Source of the DNA: a virus | Direction: 5' to 3' (one strand) | Length of the DNA stretch: 37,307 nucleotides | Virus record (IMG/VR): IMGVR_UViG_3300036985_001916 | Location: 1 to 37,307 of that record | Shown: in pieces, positions 5,298 to 12,393 of the stretch | Position numbering within the stretch: position 1 is the stretch's first letter | How the letters are laid out: each line of letters begins with the position of its first letter | Translations under genes and position numbers: made by a program | The notes under the pieces: generated by a model | What the model saw: only the letters and a program-made list of their open reading frames with translations | Told to the model about the DNA's origin: nothing | Database searches by the model: none

Positions 5298-5485
5298 ACA
5301 CGAACGAGAACACGAACACCGCACCGATCGCCTACGTTTTCGGTGACCGCGCCGCCTACACGGGCAAGGTCGTCGAGGCGTATGGTGGCACCTTTTATGA
5401 GGTCAAGATGCTGGAGGGCCACATGGAGGGCCAACTAAAAGCGGTCAAACAGCCGCCCATGCCGAAAGCGGAGGCCCAGTCATGA
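5294..5485 (+). CDS. Small early protein, unknown
   Basis: A 63-residue protein starting with GTG at 5294 in a GTGA overlap, with GAGGT upstream. A polar Asn/Thr-rich start is followed by a beta-like core, with AYTGKVVEAYGGTFYEVKML as its central segment. This pattern resembles small SH3-like barrels, but that is only an impression. It ends in ATGA overlap with the last early gene. Confidence 0.55.
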   Translation: MNTNENTNTAPIAYVFGDRAAYTGKVVEAYGGTFYEVKMLEGHMEGQLKAVKQPPMPKAEAQS

Positions 5486-5733
5486 GCGAGAACCTGATCA
5501 AGGTCGGTGACACCGTCCTCTGTCGTGGTGGGTGGGGCAGCGAAGCCCCCCAGCCGGTCACCATCACGCACCTGGAACTGTGCGTCGAAAAGGGCGACAA
5601 GTACGGAGTGCCGGTGACCGAATTACCGTGGAGCGAGAAAGGCCGCGCCGTGGTGGACATGAACAACGGCCATTGGGCGTACGGGTCGCACATTGAGCCG
5701 TTGGTACAGCGGATCGGTGATGAACCGGTCTAG
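5482..5733 (+). CDS. Last early-operon protein, beta-rich, unknown
   Basis: An 83-residue protein with two recognisable blocks: an N-terminal IKVGDTVLCRGGWG and a C-terminal VVDMNNGHWAYGSHIEP. I associate this pairing with small phage proteins having a KOW/SH3-like beta fold of unknown role. It closes the rightward early operon; a convergent hairpin at 5797-5836 follows. The ATG overlaps the preceding stop. Confidence 0.7.
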   Translation: MSENLIKVGDTVLCRGGWGSEAPQPVTITHLELCVEKGDKYGVPVTELPWSEKGRAVVDMNNGHWAYGSHIEPLVQRIGDEPV

Positions 5734-5750
5734 GACGAATAGTCGTAGAT

Positions 5751-5780
5751 AATCGCACTGAATCGCACTAAATCGCATCC
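5751..5780. repeat. Three 10-bp direct repeats
   Basis: AATCGCACTG, AATCGCACTA and AATCGCATCC lie head to tail at 5751, 5761 and 5771, spaced by one helical turn, in the short gap between convergent operons. Just beyond are three spaced copies of CGACTTTTCG (near 5813, 5834 and 5853). A protein-binding site is plausible. Confidence 0.7.
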
Positions 5781-5796
5781 CGTACGGATAAACTCC

Positions 5797-5836
5797 GTCG
5801 CCCGTGGTTTGCCGACTTTTCGGTACCACGGGCGAC
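5797..5836. terminator. Large convergent hairpin, likely bidirectional terminator
   Basis: A perfect 12-bp inverted repeat, GTCGCCCGTGGT (5797-5808) with ACCACGGGCGAC (5825-5836). The 16-base loop holds its own small stem CCGA/TCGG. The rightward side is followed by TTTT within CGACTTTTCGG. It lies between the ends of the convergent early operons (5733 and 5873), where a two-way transcription stop is expected. Confidence 0.6.
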
Positions 5837-5872
5837 TTTTCGGCGACCCCAACGACTTTTCGTCGCTGCGTA

Positions 5873-6145
5873 TCAAACCTCGTCATTCGGCGGCAGCACC
5901 TCCCACAGGTGCTTATTCGCCTTGTGGGCGGCTAATCCGCGAAAGGCGGCTGACAGCTGACATCGGACGAAATACTCCGGTCGTCGCAACCTGGTGGTGC
6001 CTTCCCACCCTTGCACGGTTCGCCAGCTAATCCCGGTGCCGTCTTCTTGTGTCCAATGTTTGGCGAATTTTCGGCACGTCTCACGCAGGATCTCCCGCCG
6101 GAAAACGGCAATCTGAATCGGTGTCCATTGAATCGACGGCAGCAT
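5873..6145 (-). CDS. Helix-turn-helix DNA-binding protein
   Basis: A 90-residue protein reading as an XRE-like helix-turn-helix: FRREILRETCRKFAKHW as helices 1-2 and a recognition helix around SWRTVQGWEGTTRLRRP (about 40-56). It is small enough to be a stand-alone regulator or origin-binding protein. A clean AGGAG site precedes the ATG. The upstream DNA has a hairpin (6170-6203) and ten TGTCCG sites (6206-6412), which makes this protein a candidate ligand for that motif; this is inference from proximity. It is the last gene of the leftward replication operon, possibly with its own promoter. Confidence 0.7.
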   Translation of the reverse strand: MLPSIQWTPIQIAVFRREILRETCRKFAKHWTQEDGTGISWRTVQGWEGTTRLRRPEYFVRCQLSAAFRGLAAHKANKHLWEVLPPNDEV

Positions 6146-6169
6146 ATTTACTTCTCCTATCTGTCCTGA

Positions 6170-6203
6170 CCCCTCCCTCCCCTACTATGTAGGGGGGGAG
6201 GGG
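6170..6203. other. GC-rich hairpin upstream of the HTH gene
   Basis: CCCCTCCCTCCCCTAC (6170-6185) pairs with the 15 bases at 6189-6203 around a TAT loop, leaving one bulged T. In the leftward transcript it lies about 25 bases before the helix-turn-helix gene and has no T-run. Reading rightward it is followed by TTT only. Possible attenuator or transcription pause site. Confidence 0.6.
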
Positions 6204-6205
6204 TT

Positions 6206-6412
6206 TGTCCGGATCAGATCCCCGCTTGTCCGGACAACCATGTCCGGGAGTTAACCTACTGCGAACAAAGACCTTGCGCGTTTGCGGTTTTCGGTTGTCC
6301 GCTACGTGTCCGCCACCATGTAAGAATTACGTGTCCGGGCGTTTTCAGGCCCAAATTTGCAAATTCTTACGTTTTGTCCGGGTTTGTCCGCCCTTTGTCC
6401 GCCCCTTGTCCG
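6206..6412. repeat. Cluster of ten TGTCCG sites
   Basis: TGTCCG occurs at 6206, 6226-6237 (as perfect 12-bp TTGTCCGGACAA), 6241, 6296, 6307, 6332, 6375, 6385, 6396 and 6407. The last four are phased by 10-11 bp. Between them lie a perfect palindrome AATTTGCAAATT (6354-6365) and a 9-bp inverted repeat GTAAGAATT/AATTCTTAC (6320-6328 and 6362-6370). Same hexamer as the array at 1192-1263. The stretch 6146-6417 holds no gene. Confidence 0.75.
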
Positions 6413-6417
6413 GGCTG

Positions 6418-6900
6418 CTACGGATCGAAGGGGTCAACAAAGCCCTTTTCCTTCCAGTATCTTTCTTCCGCAGCCTGACAGGGGGGGCAGCGCCCGTATT
6501 CCCGGCCAGCCAGCGCCTCCCCGCAAGAAAAGCACGCCCAGAGGCCGTGGGGGCCATCGGAGGCCACCGGCACCACATCCCCGCCCCCGCGTTCGATCAT
6601 CGCGTCTAGGCGTCCCTGAGCCGCCGGGGTGAGTATCTGAGCCACCGCGAGGGCTTCGGCGTCAGGCCGTGACAGATTGCCGTCGTATTCGGCAATTGCG
6701 GCCCGTTCGTCGTATTCGGCCAAATAGTCGAGAATGTCCGCCTTGTGGTCACGGATCGCTTGACCGTCCGCCGGGGTCAGCCGGTGACCCGGTTCGACAA
6801 ACAGGGTGTCCCCGTCAGCCCGTAATTTGAACCCGTCCCGCTCCAGTCGCAGCAGCAGGTCAATCGCGCCATCCGCAAAGGGCAACGGTACGTCTCGCAT
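6418..6900 (-). CDS. TubC-docking-like and zinc-ribbon protein, primase-associated
   Basis: A 160-residue protein directly downstream of the primase-helicase, with its ATG overlapping that gene's stop (TAATG). Residues 10-60 resemble the TubC N-terminal docking-like fold (LLLRLERDGFKLRADGD..., LTPADGQAIRDHKADILDYL), which often occurs next to or fused to phage and plasmid primases. The C-terminus has Cys123-x2-Cys126 and Cys138-x2-Cys141, a zinc ribbon. It probably assists the replication enzyme, for example through DNA or protein contacts; the precise role is unknown. Confidence 0.7.
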   Translation of the reverse strand: MRDVPLPFADGAIDLLLRLERDGFKLRADGDTLFVEPGHRLTPADGQAIRDHKADILDYLAEYDERAAIAEYDGNLSRPDAEALAVAQILTPAAQGRLDAMIERGGGDVVPVASDGPHGLWACFSCGEALAGREYGRCPPCQAAEERYWKEKGFVDPFDP

Positions 6901-8945
6901 TAAAACCTCCCCGCTTGCTGACCGCTGGTCAGACTGACCGCTAGCCGGATCCGCTGGTCAGGGTCACGCGCAAAGACACCGTCCATGCGACGGATCGTGC
7001 GCCCGATGGTGTCGGTCTTCTCGCCGAGTTCCGTCGCCAATTCCTCGACCGACAAGGGCCGGTGGGCGACGAGCGCCTTGATGCGCTGCCAGACCGGCAG
7101 CACGGCGGATAACTCCTCGCTCGACGCCACGTCGAACCGGTCAACCCGTGTCGTCGTCGCATCGAACGTCAGCCGCAGACCGAAGGCCGGAAGCCGTCTC
7201 GATGTATTCGACTTTTTGTGAGACAGGGCGACTTCGATCACGTTGCCCCCGTCACCGGCATCGTTACTGCGTTTGATATGGAACATGCTCCGAGCGGCTG
7301 CGCTCCAGAACGTGGAACCGAACGGTTTCTCCTCCCCATGTTCCAGCGATTTGGTCGTATGCGCGAGATGCAGCGACCCCACTCCCAACTGACGCACGGC
7401 CCTGAAAAAGGCCGTCGCGTGTTCCGCGTCTTCGGGCCGTCCTGGCACCGCGAACCCGACACTGTCGCAGACAAAATACTGAATGCCGTGCTGCACAATG
7501 TGCCTCTGTAGTCGGGCCGCTTCCGACACCATGGGCGAGGCGCAGCGCACGTAATGCAGGGTGTCACGCGGCATCCCGTCCCAGCCGCACAATCGCTCTA
7601 ATCGTTCCCGGTGGTCTTCAGGACTAAACTCCCAGTCCCCGTACAAGACCTTGATGCCGCGTCTCGCTAACGTCGAGGCGATATGGAGCGCCAAGTACGA
7701 CTTCGCGCTGCCCCCGTCGCCGAACAGAATCATGGGGTGCCGTTGGAGGATCGGAATGCCGGATACTTCCCAGTTGCTGACGACTTCCGGCAGACCGTAA
7801 TCCGCCAGCGGCTGAATCGGGGTGCCTTCACTTTCCGCCTGCTGCACCCGCAACGACAACGTCTCGACCGCCCCCAACCAGTCCAGACCGGCGGCACCGG
7901 AGCGTCCCGCACAGGACTGGGCCAACGTCGCCCGTGTGCGCTGGGACGAGAAGTTGGCGCTGCTCCACAGTAGGACGCCATCAATGGTTTTCGCGCCCAT
8001 CAGGGTCGTGGTCACGGTCAGTTCACCGTGGAGGTCACGGTCACGATCACGGTGGAGTTGTTCCGCCCGGAGCGTAATACCCAGCGCCGGATACTCCAGC
8101 GAGTAGGCTCCCTCGCCCAGCTTCACGAATGTCTGCTCCGACCGCAGGAGGTCAGGAATGCTCCCGTGTTCAATCACCGGCATCTCGACCGGAGGAGCCG
8201 TCGCCAGGTCGAGGAGCCGCGCTGCCGTGCCACCTGAGGCAAACCAGTCCGAGACATCCCCGTGTGCTTGTAGACCCGGCAGGGCCACCAGCGTGGCCGT
8301 CAGACCCGCTGCCGTCAGTTGCTCGACGACACTGGCCGCGTGGCGACGACCCGGCACATCATGGTCAGGGACGACATACACCTGCGTGGGGGCCAACGCG
8401 ACAAGGGCAGCGGTTTCTTCCGCCTTCCACTTCCCGGCCCCACCACAGTTGGTGGTCGCGGCCAGCCCGTGAGCGCGGCAGGTTTCGACATCCTTCTCGC
8501 CTTCCACGATCCACACTACCGGTTGACCCGTGAGGTCGGGCCAGCGATACAGCGCACGGGTCTTACTGGCTGACCAGATCCAGCCACCGGCCCCATCGGG
8601 TCGTCGCTGCCGGAAACTCTTATCCGCGCCTCGCACAACTTGGTGCAGGAGGGTGCCATCCAGATCGGTGTAGTCGTAGACCGCCGCCGCACTGGTCGAG
8701 CGCAACACCGGGGTCGGCTCCGGCACCCGGACGACTTCCTCAAACAGATCCGCCAGCGTCAGACCCACCGACGACAGGATGTCGGCGGTCGCGCACCCCG
8801 CATGGCAGTGGATCAGCACCCGCCCGTCCTTCTCGGTCGCTGACACCGACGCCACCCGATCCTCATGGACGGGACATTGAAGCGCGTAGCCAGCCCCCGC
8901 CCGTTTGGCGGACGGGAACCGACCGACGACTTGGTCGAGCGTCAT
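6900..8945 (-). CDS. Primase-helicase (CHC2/TOPRIM primase fused to RecA-like ATPase)
   Basis: A 681-residue replication protein. A CHC2-type zinc finger at about 24-51 (CPVHED, then HCHAGC) is followed by a TOPRIM domain with EGEKD at 148-152 and the Asp pair PDHD at 193-196. A RecA-like ATPase has Walker A GDGGSAKS at 409-416 and Walker B around YFVCDSVG (490-497). The C-terminal ~70 residues look like a winged helix (LSVEELATELGEKTDTIGRTIRRM). The start at 8945 overlaps the previous stop (ATGA); the longer frame back to 9071 is low-complexity Arg/Gly sequence overlapping the upstream gene. It should lay primers and unwind DNA at the fork, recruiting host polymerase, since no phage polymerase was found. 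Confidence 0.9.
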   Translation of the reverse strand: MTLDQVVGRFPSAKRAGAGYALQCPVHEDRVASVSATEKDGRVLIHCHAGCATADILSSVGLTLADLFEEVVRVPEPTPVLRSTSAAAVYDYTDLDGTLLHQVVRGADKSFRQRRPDGAGGWIWSASKTRALYRWPDLTGQPVVWIVEGEKDVETCRAHGLAATTNCGGAGKWKAEETAALVALAPTQVYVVPDHDVPGRRHAASVVEQLTAAGLTATLVALPGLQAHGDVSDWFASGGTAARLLDLATAPPVEMPVIEHGSIPDLLRSEQTFVKLGEGAYSLEYPALGITLRAEQLHRDRDRDLHGELTVTTTLMGAKTIDGVLLWSSANFSSQRTRATLAQSCAGRSGAAGLDWLGAVETLSLRVQQAESEGTPIQPLADYGLPEVVSNWEVSGIPILQRHPMILFGDGGSAKSYLALHIASTLARRGIKVLYGDWEFSPEDHRERLERLCGWDGMPRDTLHYVRCASPMVSEAARLQRHIVQHGIQYFVCDSVGFAVPGRPEDAEHATAFFRAVRQLGVGSLHLAHTTKSLEHGEEKPFGSTFWSAAARSMFHIKRSNDAGDGGNVIEVALSHKKSNTSRRLPAFGLRLTFDATTTRVDRFDVASSEELSAVLPVWQRIKALVAHRPLSVEELATELGEKTDTIGRTIRRMDGVFARDPDQRIRLAVSLTSGQQAGRF

Positions 8946-9142
8946 GACTCTTCTCCGGGGATCTGCGCGGCCTCCGCTGCCGCGCTTTCCGCGATCAACC
9001 ACGCCGCGCCCACCACCTCCACGGCATCGCCGAGTGTCGCGGCTTGCAGGAACACGTTGGTCTGTAACCATGCGGGGTCATACACCACGCGAGTGGTTTC
9101 TTCGTCCTGCTCGTCGTAATACACCGTCAGCATGACCTTCAT
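8942..9142 (-). CDS. Small protein of replication operon, unknown
   Basis: A 66-residue protein between the coiled-coil protein and the primase-helicase, coupled to both by ATGA overlaps. Beta-like N-terminus (MKVMLTVYYDEQDEETTRVVYD), then an Ala-rich acidic helix. No known domain. Context suggests a replication or recombination accessory protein. Confidence 0.6.
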   Translation of the reverse strand: MKVMLTVYYDEQDEETTRVVYDPAWLQTNVFLQAATLGDAVEVVGAAWLIAESAAAEAAQIPGEES

Positions 9143-9834
9143 CGCGCCACCAACGTCACGGTGGAGGTCAGGGTGGTACCGGGGACAGACAAGTCCGTGC
9201 GGAGCGCACGGGCGAGGGCATTGAGGTTGGGCGCGGATGCCTCCAGCAGCGACAGCGTGGACTGCGGGGTGGGCGCACAGACCTTGGCAATCCATGCCTT
9301 GGTCACCTTCGTCGCGCCGGGTTCATCCAATAGGATCTGCCCAGCCACCGACAACACCAAGGCGCGGAGGTCGATCACGGTCGCGCTGTAGGTCGTGCGT
9401 GACTGCATCCCCTCGATGGTCGTGGCGACGATAACCGGCGACTCGACCACGGGCGCACCGGCCAGTTGCGCCTGTACGGATGCCGCTGCCAGCAGAGCGC
9501 GTTCAGCGGCTTCCCGTTTCGTGAACGCCACGATCAACTGCATGACGCGGTCTTCGGCAATCTCAAGCGGCCCGAGGAGCGACTTCTCTTGGGTGTCGAG
9601 TGTCTTCTTCGCGGCGATCAGGGGAGCCTTCGCATCTTTGTAGATCCCGGTGATCCACCGCCGCATGTGCTGCACCTTCGCCAGGAAGGCCGAGGCTTCG
9701 ACGCTGTCTTCGGGGGTGTGAACGACGACCTGTTCAGAGAGGCTGATCAGGGCCGTCGTTTGGCTCGACAATTCCCGATTCGGCTTGAGGTCGAGCGTCA
9801 GGGTGTCGTTCAGGGCTGGGGAGATGATCGCCAT
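9139..9834 (-). CDS. Coiled-coil phage recombination-operon protein, unknown
   Basis: A 231-residue protein. Residues ~45-120 form a long charged helix with IYKDAKAPLIAAKKTLDTQEKSL. The C-terminus ends with LNALARALRTDLSVPG, a signature I have seen in phage proteins encoded beside exonucleases and single-strand annealing proteins. Function is not established, so a recombination role is inferred from neighbours. Its start overlaps the nuclease gene by about 100 bases, unusually long here; the only early in-frame ATG is at 9834. Confidence 0.65.
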   Translation of the reverse strand: MAIISPALNDTLTLDLKPNRELSSQTTALISLSEQVVVHTPEDSVEASAFLAKVQHMRRWITGIYKDAKAPLIAAKKTLDTQEKSLLGPLEIAEDRVMQLIVAFTKREAAERALLAAASVQAQLAGAPVVESPVIVATTIEGMQSRTTYSATVIDLRALVLSVAGQILLDEPGATKVTKAWIAKVCAPTPQSTLSLLEASAPNLNALARALRTDLSVPGTTLTSTVTLVAR

Positions 9835-10393
9835 TCGTGTCCGTCCGTTTCATCAATGCGAGGGCTAATGTGTAGTCGGCAGGGTCGAGGTACTCGACGC
9901 TCTGTGCCAGCCGACCGTCTTTCCGCAAGTAGAGCGCGAGACGACGACGCTGTTGCGGTTGCACGTCGTCGTAGAGGAGGTCGTACATCGCCAGTTGCAG
10001 TCCATGCCACGACGCCGGACTGCCGGTCTTCAGGTCAACAATCAGTGGGTGACCGTTCATGGTGCCGACACGGTCAGCGGTGCCAGCCGTGTCGTGCGTC
10101 ACCGAGTACTGCGGCTTCTCAATGTGTGACCACCGAGGAGCCATCATGGTGTGCCAGAAGATGTACGAATCGAGAAAGCCGATTTCAGTCTCCGGCAGGG
10201 TCGCCTCTCGACCGTGATCATATTCCGCACACGCCAGATGCACCCGTGTGCCTCGGGCCGCAGACGCCGGAGTGTAGTACTGTGCGCCAGCCCCCAGCAG
10301 ACCCGCCGCCGCAATGCGCGAGGTCACACTGGGGATGATGCGCCCCTGCCAGGTGTAGGTGTGTGCCTCCGCATCGAACACTACACGCCCCAC
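9734..10393 (-). CDS. PD-(D/E)xK nuclease, RecB/Cas4-like
   Basis: A 219-residue nuclease with the order of motifs of the RecB/Cas4 family: RGTRVH with His52, GTADRVG with Asp107, IVDLKTG with Asp120-x-Lys122, and QLAMY with Gln133 and Tyr137. These would coordinate the metal and cut phosphodiester bonds. In this setting a double-strand DNA exonuclease for recombination or DNA processing is likely. The start is GTG 10393 with GGAGAA upstream, inside the end of the previous small gene. The last ~30 residues overlap the next gene and look disordered. Confidence 0.85.
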   Translation of the reverse strand: MGRVVFDAEAHTYTWQGRIIPSVTSRIAAAGLLGAGAQYYTPASAARGTRVHLACAEYDHGREATLPETEIGFLDSYIFWHTMMAPRWSHIEKPQYSVTHDTAGTADRVGTMNGHPLIVDLKTGSPASWHGLQLAMYDLLYDDVQPQQRRRLALYLRKDGRLAQSVEYLDPADYTLALALMKRTDTNGDHLPSPERHPDARPQAESGIVEPNDGPDQPL

Positions 10394-10530
10394 AGGTTCT
10401 CCTCGTCGTCCTGTGGGTAGTCTTCACAGGAGTCGTCCGGTTCAGGCGCGTCCGGTATTTCTTCCACCTCCGGCTCCTCGTTGTCCGGGTCGCTGTCCAG
10501 CTTCCATGCGTCGTATCCGGGTAGATTCAT
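10381..10530 (-). CDS. 49-residue highly acidic protein
   Basis: Starts MNLPGYDAWKLDSD behind a perfect AGGAGG, after which almost every other residue is Asp, Glu or Pro. Such strongly acidic small phage proteins may be disordered linkers or DNA mimics; neither can be shown here. It begins just beyond a T-tailed hairpin (10553-10594) and overlaps the nuclease gene by 13 bases, so its translation may be coupled to nuclease production. The N-terminal YDAWKL motif is common to small phage proteins at this position. Confidence 0.65.
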   Translation of the reverse strand: MNLPGYDAWKLDSDPDNEEPEVEEIPDAPEPDDSCEDYPQDDEENLWGV

Positions 10531-10543
10531 TGGTGTCCTCCTC

Positions 10544-10594
10544 ACAAAAACAAATGGGCTGTCATGCTGAAACCCCGCAGCACAACAGCCCATT
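10544..10594 (-). terminator. Stem-loop with T-run (attenuator-like)
   Basis: AATGGGCTGT (10553-10562) pairs perfectly with ACAGCCCATT (10585-10594). Inside lies a second stem TGCTG (10565-10569) with CAGCA (10578-10582), separated by matching CA dinucleotides. Reading leftward the hairpin is followed by TTGTTTTTGT, as in an intrinsic terminator. It lies after the first leftward gene and before the nuclease and primase genes, so it could let the first gene be expressed more than the rest. Confidence 0.7.
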
Positions 10595-10606
10595 GCCCAG
10601 AGCGTC

Positions 10607-10972
10607 TTAAAAGGTGATCGAGTCGTCTCCCGCCGACTTGGCCTTTGCGTTCTGTTTCTTGGGGACGGGACGCAGACGCACCCCGCCGATCACCTTGCCA
10701 CCGAACTCAATCGTGGGGTCACAGTAGGCGATAATGTCCTGCCCGACCCAGTCATCCGTCTCGGCGGTGCCGAATGCAGCCACGCAGCGACGGGTGTTCG
10801 TGGCGTTCAAGATGAGCGGCTTCAGGCCCGAGAGGTTCAGGATCCATTTGCGTTCCATGCTGCCATCGTCGGCCTTGAGTTGCTCTTCAGCGCAGGAGAC
10901 GACCTTGTGGATGGAACCCTCTTCGGTGAGGGAATCGGATTTGAGGTACTTGCCGGTGCTGATCAATGCCAT
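10607..10972 (-). CDS. First gene of leftward operon, putative ssDNA-binding-like protein
   Basis: A 121-residue protein starting at ATG 10972 with AAGGAG eight bases upstream; the frame extends to 11158 but that part lies across the promoter. Its signature is KWILNLSGLKPLILNATN, then DDWVGQDIIAYCDP and FGGKVIGGVRLRP. I know this block from many phages in replication/recombination clusters, where it is usually annotated hypothetical and looks like a small beta-barrel. A single-strand DNA-binding-type role is plausible but unproven. The terminator-like hairpin after it suggests high expression. Confidence 0.7.
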   Translation of the reverse strand: MALISTGKYLKSDSLTEEGSIHKVVSCAEEQLKADDGSMERKWILNLSGLKPLILNATNTRRCVAAFGTAETDDWVGQDIIAYCDPTIEFGGKVIGGVRLRPVPKKQNAKAKSAGDDSITF

Positions 10973-11013
10973 GTGCTTGCTCCTTGTCGTGGGTGAACGA
11001 ATCGAACACCGAG

Positions 11014-11043
11014 AGCCTATCAAACGCCCATAGGGGCTGTCAA
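11014..11043 (-). promoter_or_regulatory. Leftward replication-operon promoter
   Basis: Leftward reading gives TTGACA (11043-11038), an 18-bp spacer and TAGGCT (11019-11014) as -10, placing the start about 30-40 bases before the ribosome site of the 10607-10972 gene. The -35 is a perfect consensus. The -10 and spacer are covered by an inverted repeat, implying repression. Confidence 0.65.
11016..11034. promoter_or_regulatory. Operator-like palindrome
   Basis: CCTAT (11016-11020) and ATAGG (11030-11034) form a 19-bp dyad with a 9-base centre; flanking AG/GGCT bases extend it imperfectly. It overlaps the leftward -10 and spacer, and the divergent gene 50 bases away encodes a helix-turn-helix protein, so autoregulation or switching is plausible. 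Confidence 0.5.
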
Positions 11044-11083
11044 CTGTTGCGTGAATCCTCGGAACCGTGATACCGTGACCGGC

Positions 11084-11275
11084 ATGATTGTAGACCCCCT
11101 GATGCGACTCCGGCTCTTGGTGAAGAACCACGGCAGTCAACGAGCCGTCGCTCGACACTTGGGTGTGTCGGCGTCTCTGTTGTCGGACTGGCTGCTGGAA
11201 CGCCGACCCGTGCCGGACTCCTTACTGACGAAGCTGCGACTGAAGCGCGTGATTGTCTCCATGAGGCACGTATGA
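11084..11275 (+). CDS. Cro/XRE-type helix-turn-helix regulator
   Basis: A 63-residue protein from ATG 11084 (a GTG at 11051 would add 11 residues). It is nearly all DNA-binding domain: GSQRAVARHLGVSASLLSDWL gives helices 2 and 3, followed by a short C-terminal strand-like LRLKRVIVS. This matches the small Cro-like proteins common in phages. Encoded divergently from the leftward promoter, it likely binds the palindrome at 11016-11034 and balances the two operons. Neither start has a good ribosome site, so expression may be weak or leaderless. It is followed by an ATGA overlap with the next gene. Confidence 0.8.
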   Translation: MIVDPLMRLRLLVKNHGSQRAVARHLGVSASLLSDWLLERRPVPDSLLTKLRLKRVIVSMRHV

Positions 11276-11583
11276 CGCAACCGGATCTGTTCGCCGTCCC
11301 CCAGCCGGTGACGCAGGAAGGTTTCGATGTGTACGACACCGAGAACCCCGCTATCTACGCCAAGCTGGCGCAGTTCGCCACCGAAGCGCACCGCGCCGGG
11401 GCCACGCACATCGGCATTGGGATGCTCTACGAGCGCCTCCGTTGGTATACCAAGGTCGAGGCGCGTGACGACACCTTCAAGGTCAACAACAACTATCGCG
11501 CCTTCTACGCCCGGAAGCTGATGCGGGACTTCCCGGTGTTGGAAGGCATCTTTGAAACGCGGACATCCAAGGCGGACGCATGA
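11272..11583 (+). CDS. Conserved phage protein, possibly DNA-binding
   Basis: A 103-residue protein with VYDTENPAIYAKLAQFA, then IGIGMLYERLRWYT and FKVNNNYRAFYARKL. I have seen this arrangement in many phages near nuclease or regulator genes. The helical, aromatic and basic middle suggests a DNA-binding fold, but no function is established. Start and stop both overlap neighbours by ATGA. Confidence 0.75.
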   Translation: MTQPDLFAVPQPVTQEGFDVYDTENPAIYAKLAQFATEAHRAGATHIGIGMLYERLRWYTKVEARDDTFKVNNNYRAFYARKLMRDFPVLEGIFETRTSKADA

Positions 11584-11900
11584 AACCTGAGTACACCGTT
11601 GTCTGGAACGGCGTGGGTGACCAACGCTACTTGTCCACAGAGCGCGACACCGTGCGTGTGGCCACGCCATTGGAGAAACGTGGAGCGGTTGCACGGGATA
11701 TGCAAGGCATTGTGTTGGCGGCACTCCGCACCGCTACGGTACCGCTCAGCGCCCACACCCTGTCCGACATGACCGGCTTCGGGGTGAAGACCTGCCGCGT
11801 GATCATGGCGAGAGCCGTGCAGCATGGACGGGCGCTTCGTGCCGGTCGCCAGCGGGAGAAGACGCGGCACTATCAGCAGACCTGGGTGGCCGTTAAATGA
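11580..11900 (+). CDS. Winged-helix DNA-binding protein
   Basis: A 106-residue protein. Residues ~42-85 fit a winged helix-turn-helix: IVLAALRTATVPLSAHTLSDM followed by TGFGVKTCRVIMARAVQHG as recognition part, then a basic wing and tail with RAGRQREKTRHYQQ. The N-terminal ~40 residues are beta-like and unassigned. A regulatory or replication-linked DNA-binding role is likely. Coupled by ATGA on both sides. Confidence 0.65.
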   Translation: MKPEYTVVWNGVGDQRYLSTERDTVRVATPLEKRGAVARDMQGIVLAALRTATVPLSAHTLSDMTGFGVKTCRVIMARAVQHGRALRAGRQREKTRHYQQTWVAVK

Positions 11901-12232
11901 GATCCAAGTACGGGGCCATTCGCACCACCATCGACGGCATTACGTTTGCCAGCAAGGCGGAAGCGCGGCGGTATGCGGAGCTACAGATCCTCCTGAAGTC
12001 GGGTGAGATTACTGACCTGAAGCTGCAACCCAAGTATCCGTTGGTGTTCATTCCCAGCAAGGGCCGCGACTCGGTGAACGTCGGCAGCTACATTGCCGAC
12101 TTCTGGTATCGCAAACGCAACAAAGAGGCGGTCGTCGAGGACGTGAAGGGGATGCTGACGCCGGTCTATCGGTTGAAGAAGAAGATGGTCGAAGCCATCT
12201 ACGGCATCAAGATCGTGGAGGTGCGGCGGTGA
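11897..12232 (+). CDS. DUF1064-family endonuclease (PD-(D/E)xK fold)
   Basis: A 111-residue protein matching the DUF1064 pattern: FASKAEARRYAEL (18-29), a PKYPLVF strand, YIADFWY (65-71) and VVEDVKG (79-85) with TPVYRLKKKM after it. Glu22, Asp68 and the Asp82-x-Lys84 pair would form the metal site. The family is thought to act as a small structure-specific nuclease such as a Holliday-junction resolvase, consistent with recombination-based replication here; substrate is inferred. It overlaps the next gene by GTGA. Confidence 0.85.
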   Translation: MRSKYGAIRTTIDGITFASKAEARRYAELQILLKSGEITDLKLQPKYPLVFIPSKGRDSVNVGSYIADFWYRKRNKEAVVEDVKGMLTPVYRLKKKMVEAIYGIKIVEVRR

Positions 12233-12393
12233 CCTGCATCCAGTGCTTGCGGCGACCCGCACGGTTGTCAGGACGATCCGATACCTGCATCGTGTGTCAT
12301 CGCGGTGCCAAGCATCCCCGTCTTCGCAAGCGCAAACTGAACGCCCATGAACAGGAACAGCAGCGCCGACTCTTGGTGCGCCGACGCGCATGA
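12229..12393 (+). CDS. 54-residue zinc-knuckle micro-protein
   Basis: A short frame starting with GTG in a GTGA overlap. Two Cys pairs (Cys3-x2-Cys6 and Cys20-x2-Cys23, with His24) are followed by a very basic tail (PRLRKRKLNAHEQEQQRRLL). This looks like a four-Cys zinc finger plus a nucleic-acid-binding tail. Support comes from the overlaps at both ends and the metal-site spacing. Target unknown. Confidence 0.65.
   Translation: MTCIQCLRRPARLSGRSDTCIVCHRGAKHPRLRKRKLNAHEQEQQRRLLVRRRA

Noticed and set aside
9466-10338. 290-codon rightward frame
   Set aside because: Antisense to the nuclease and coiled-coil genes, Arg/Ser/Pro-rich, no ribosome site; the leftward genes have clear motifs.
10973-11158. 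62-residue N-terminal extension of the first leftward gene
   Set aside because: Covers the promoter, operator dyad and the divergent regulator gene; ATG 10972 has a strong AAGGAG site.
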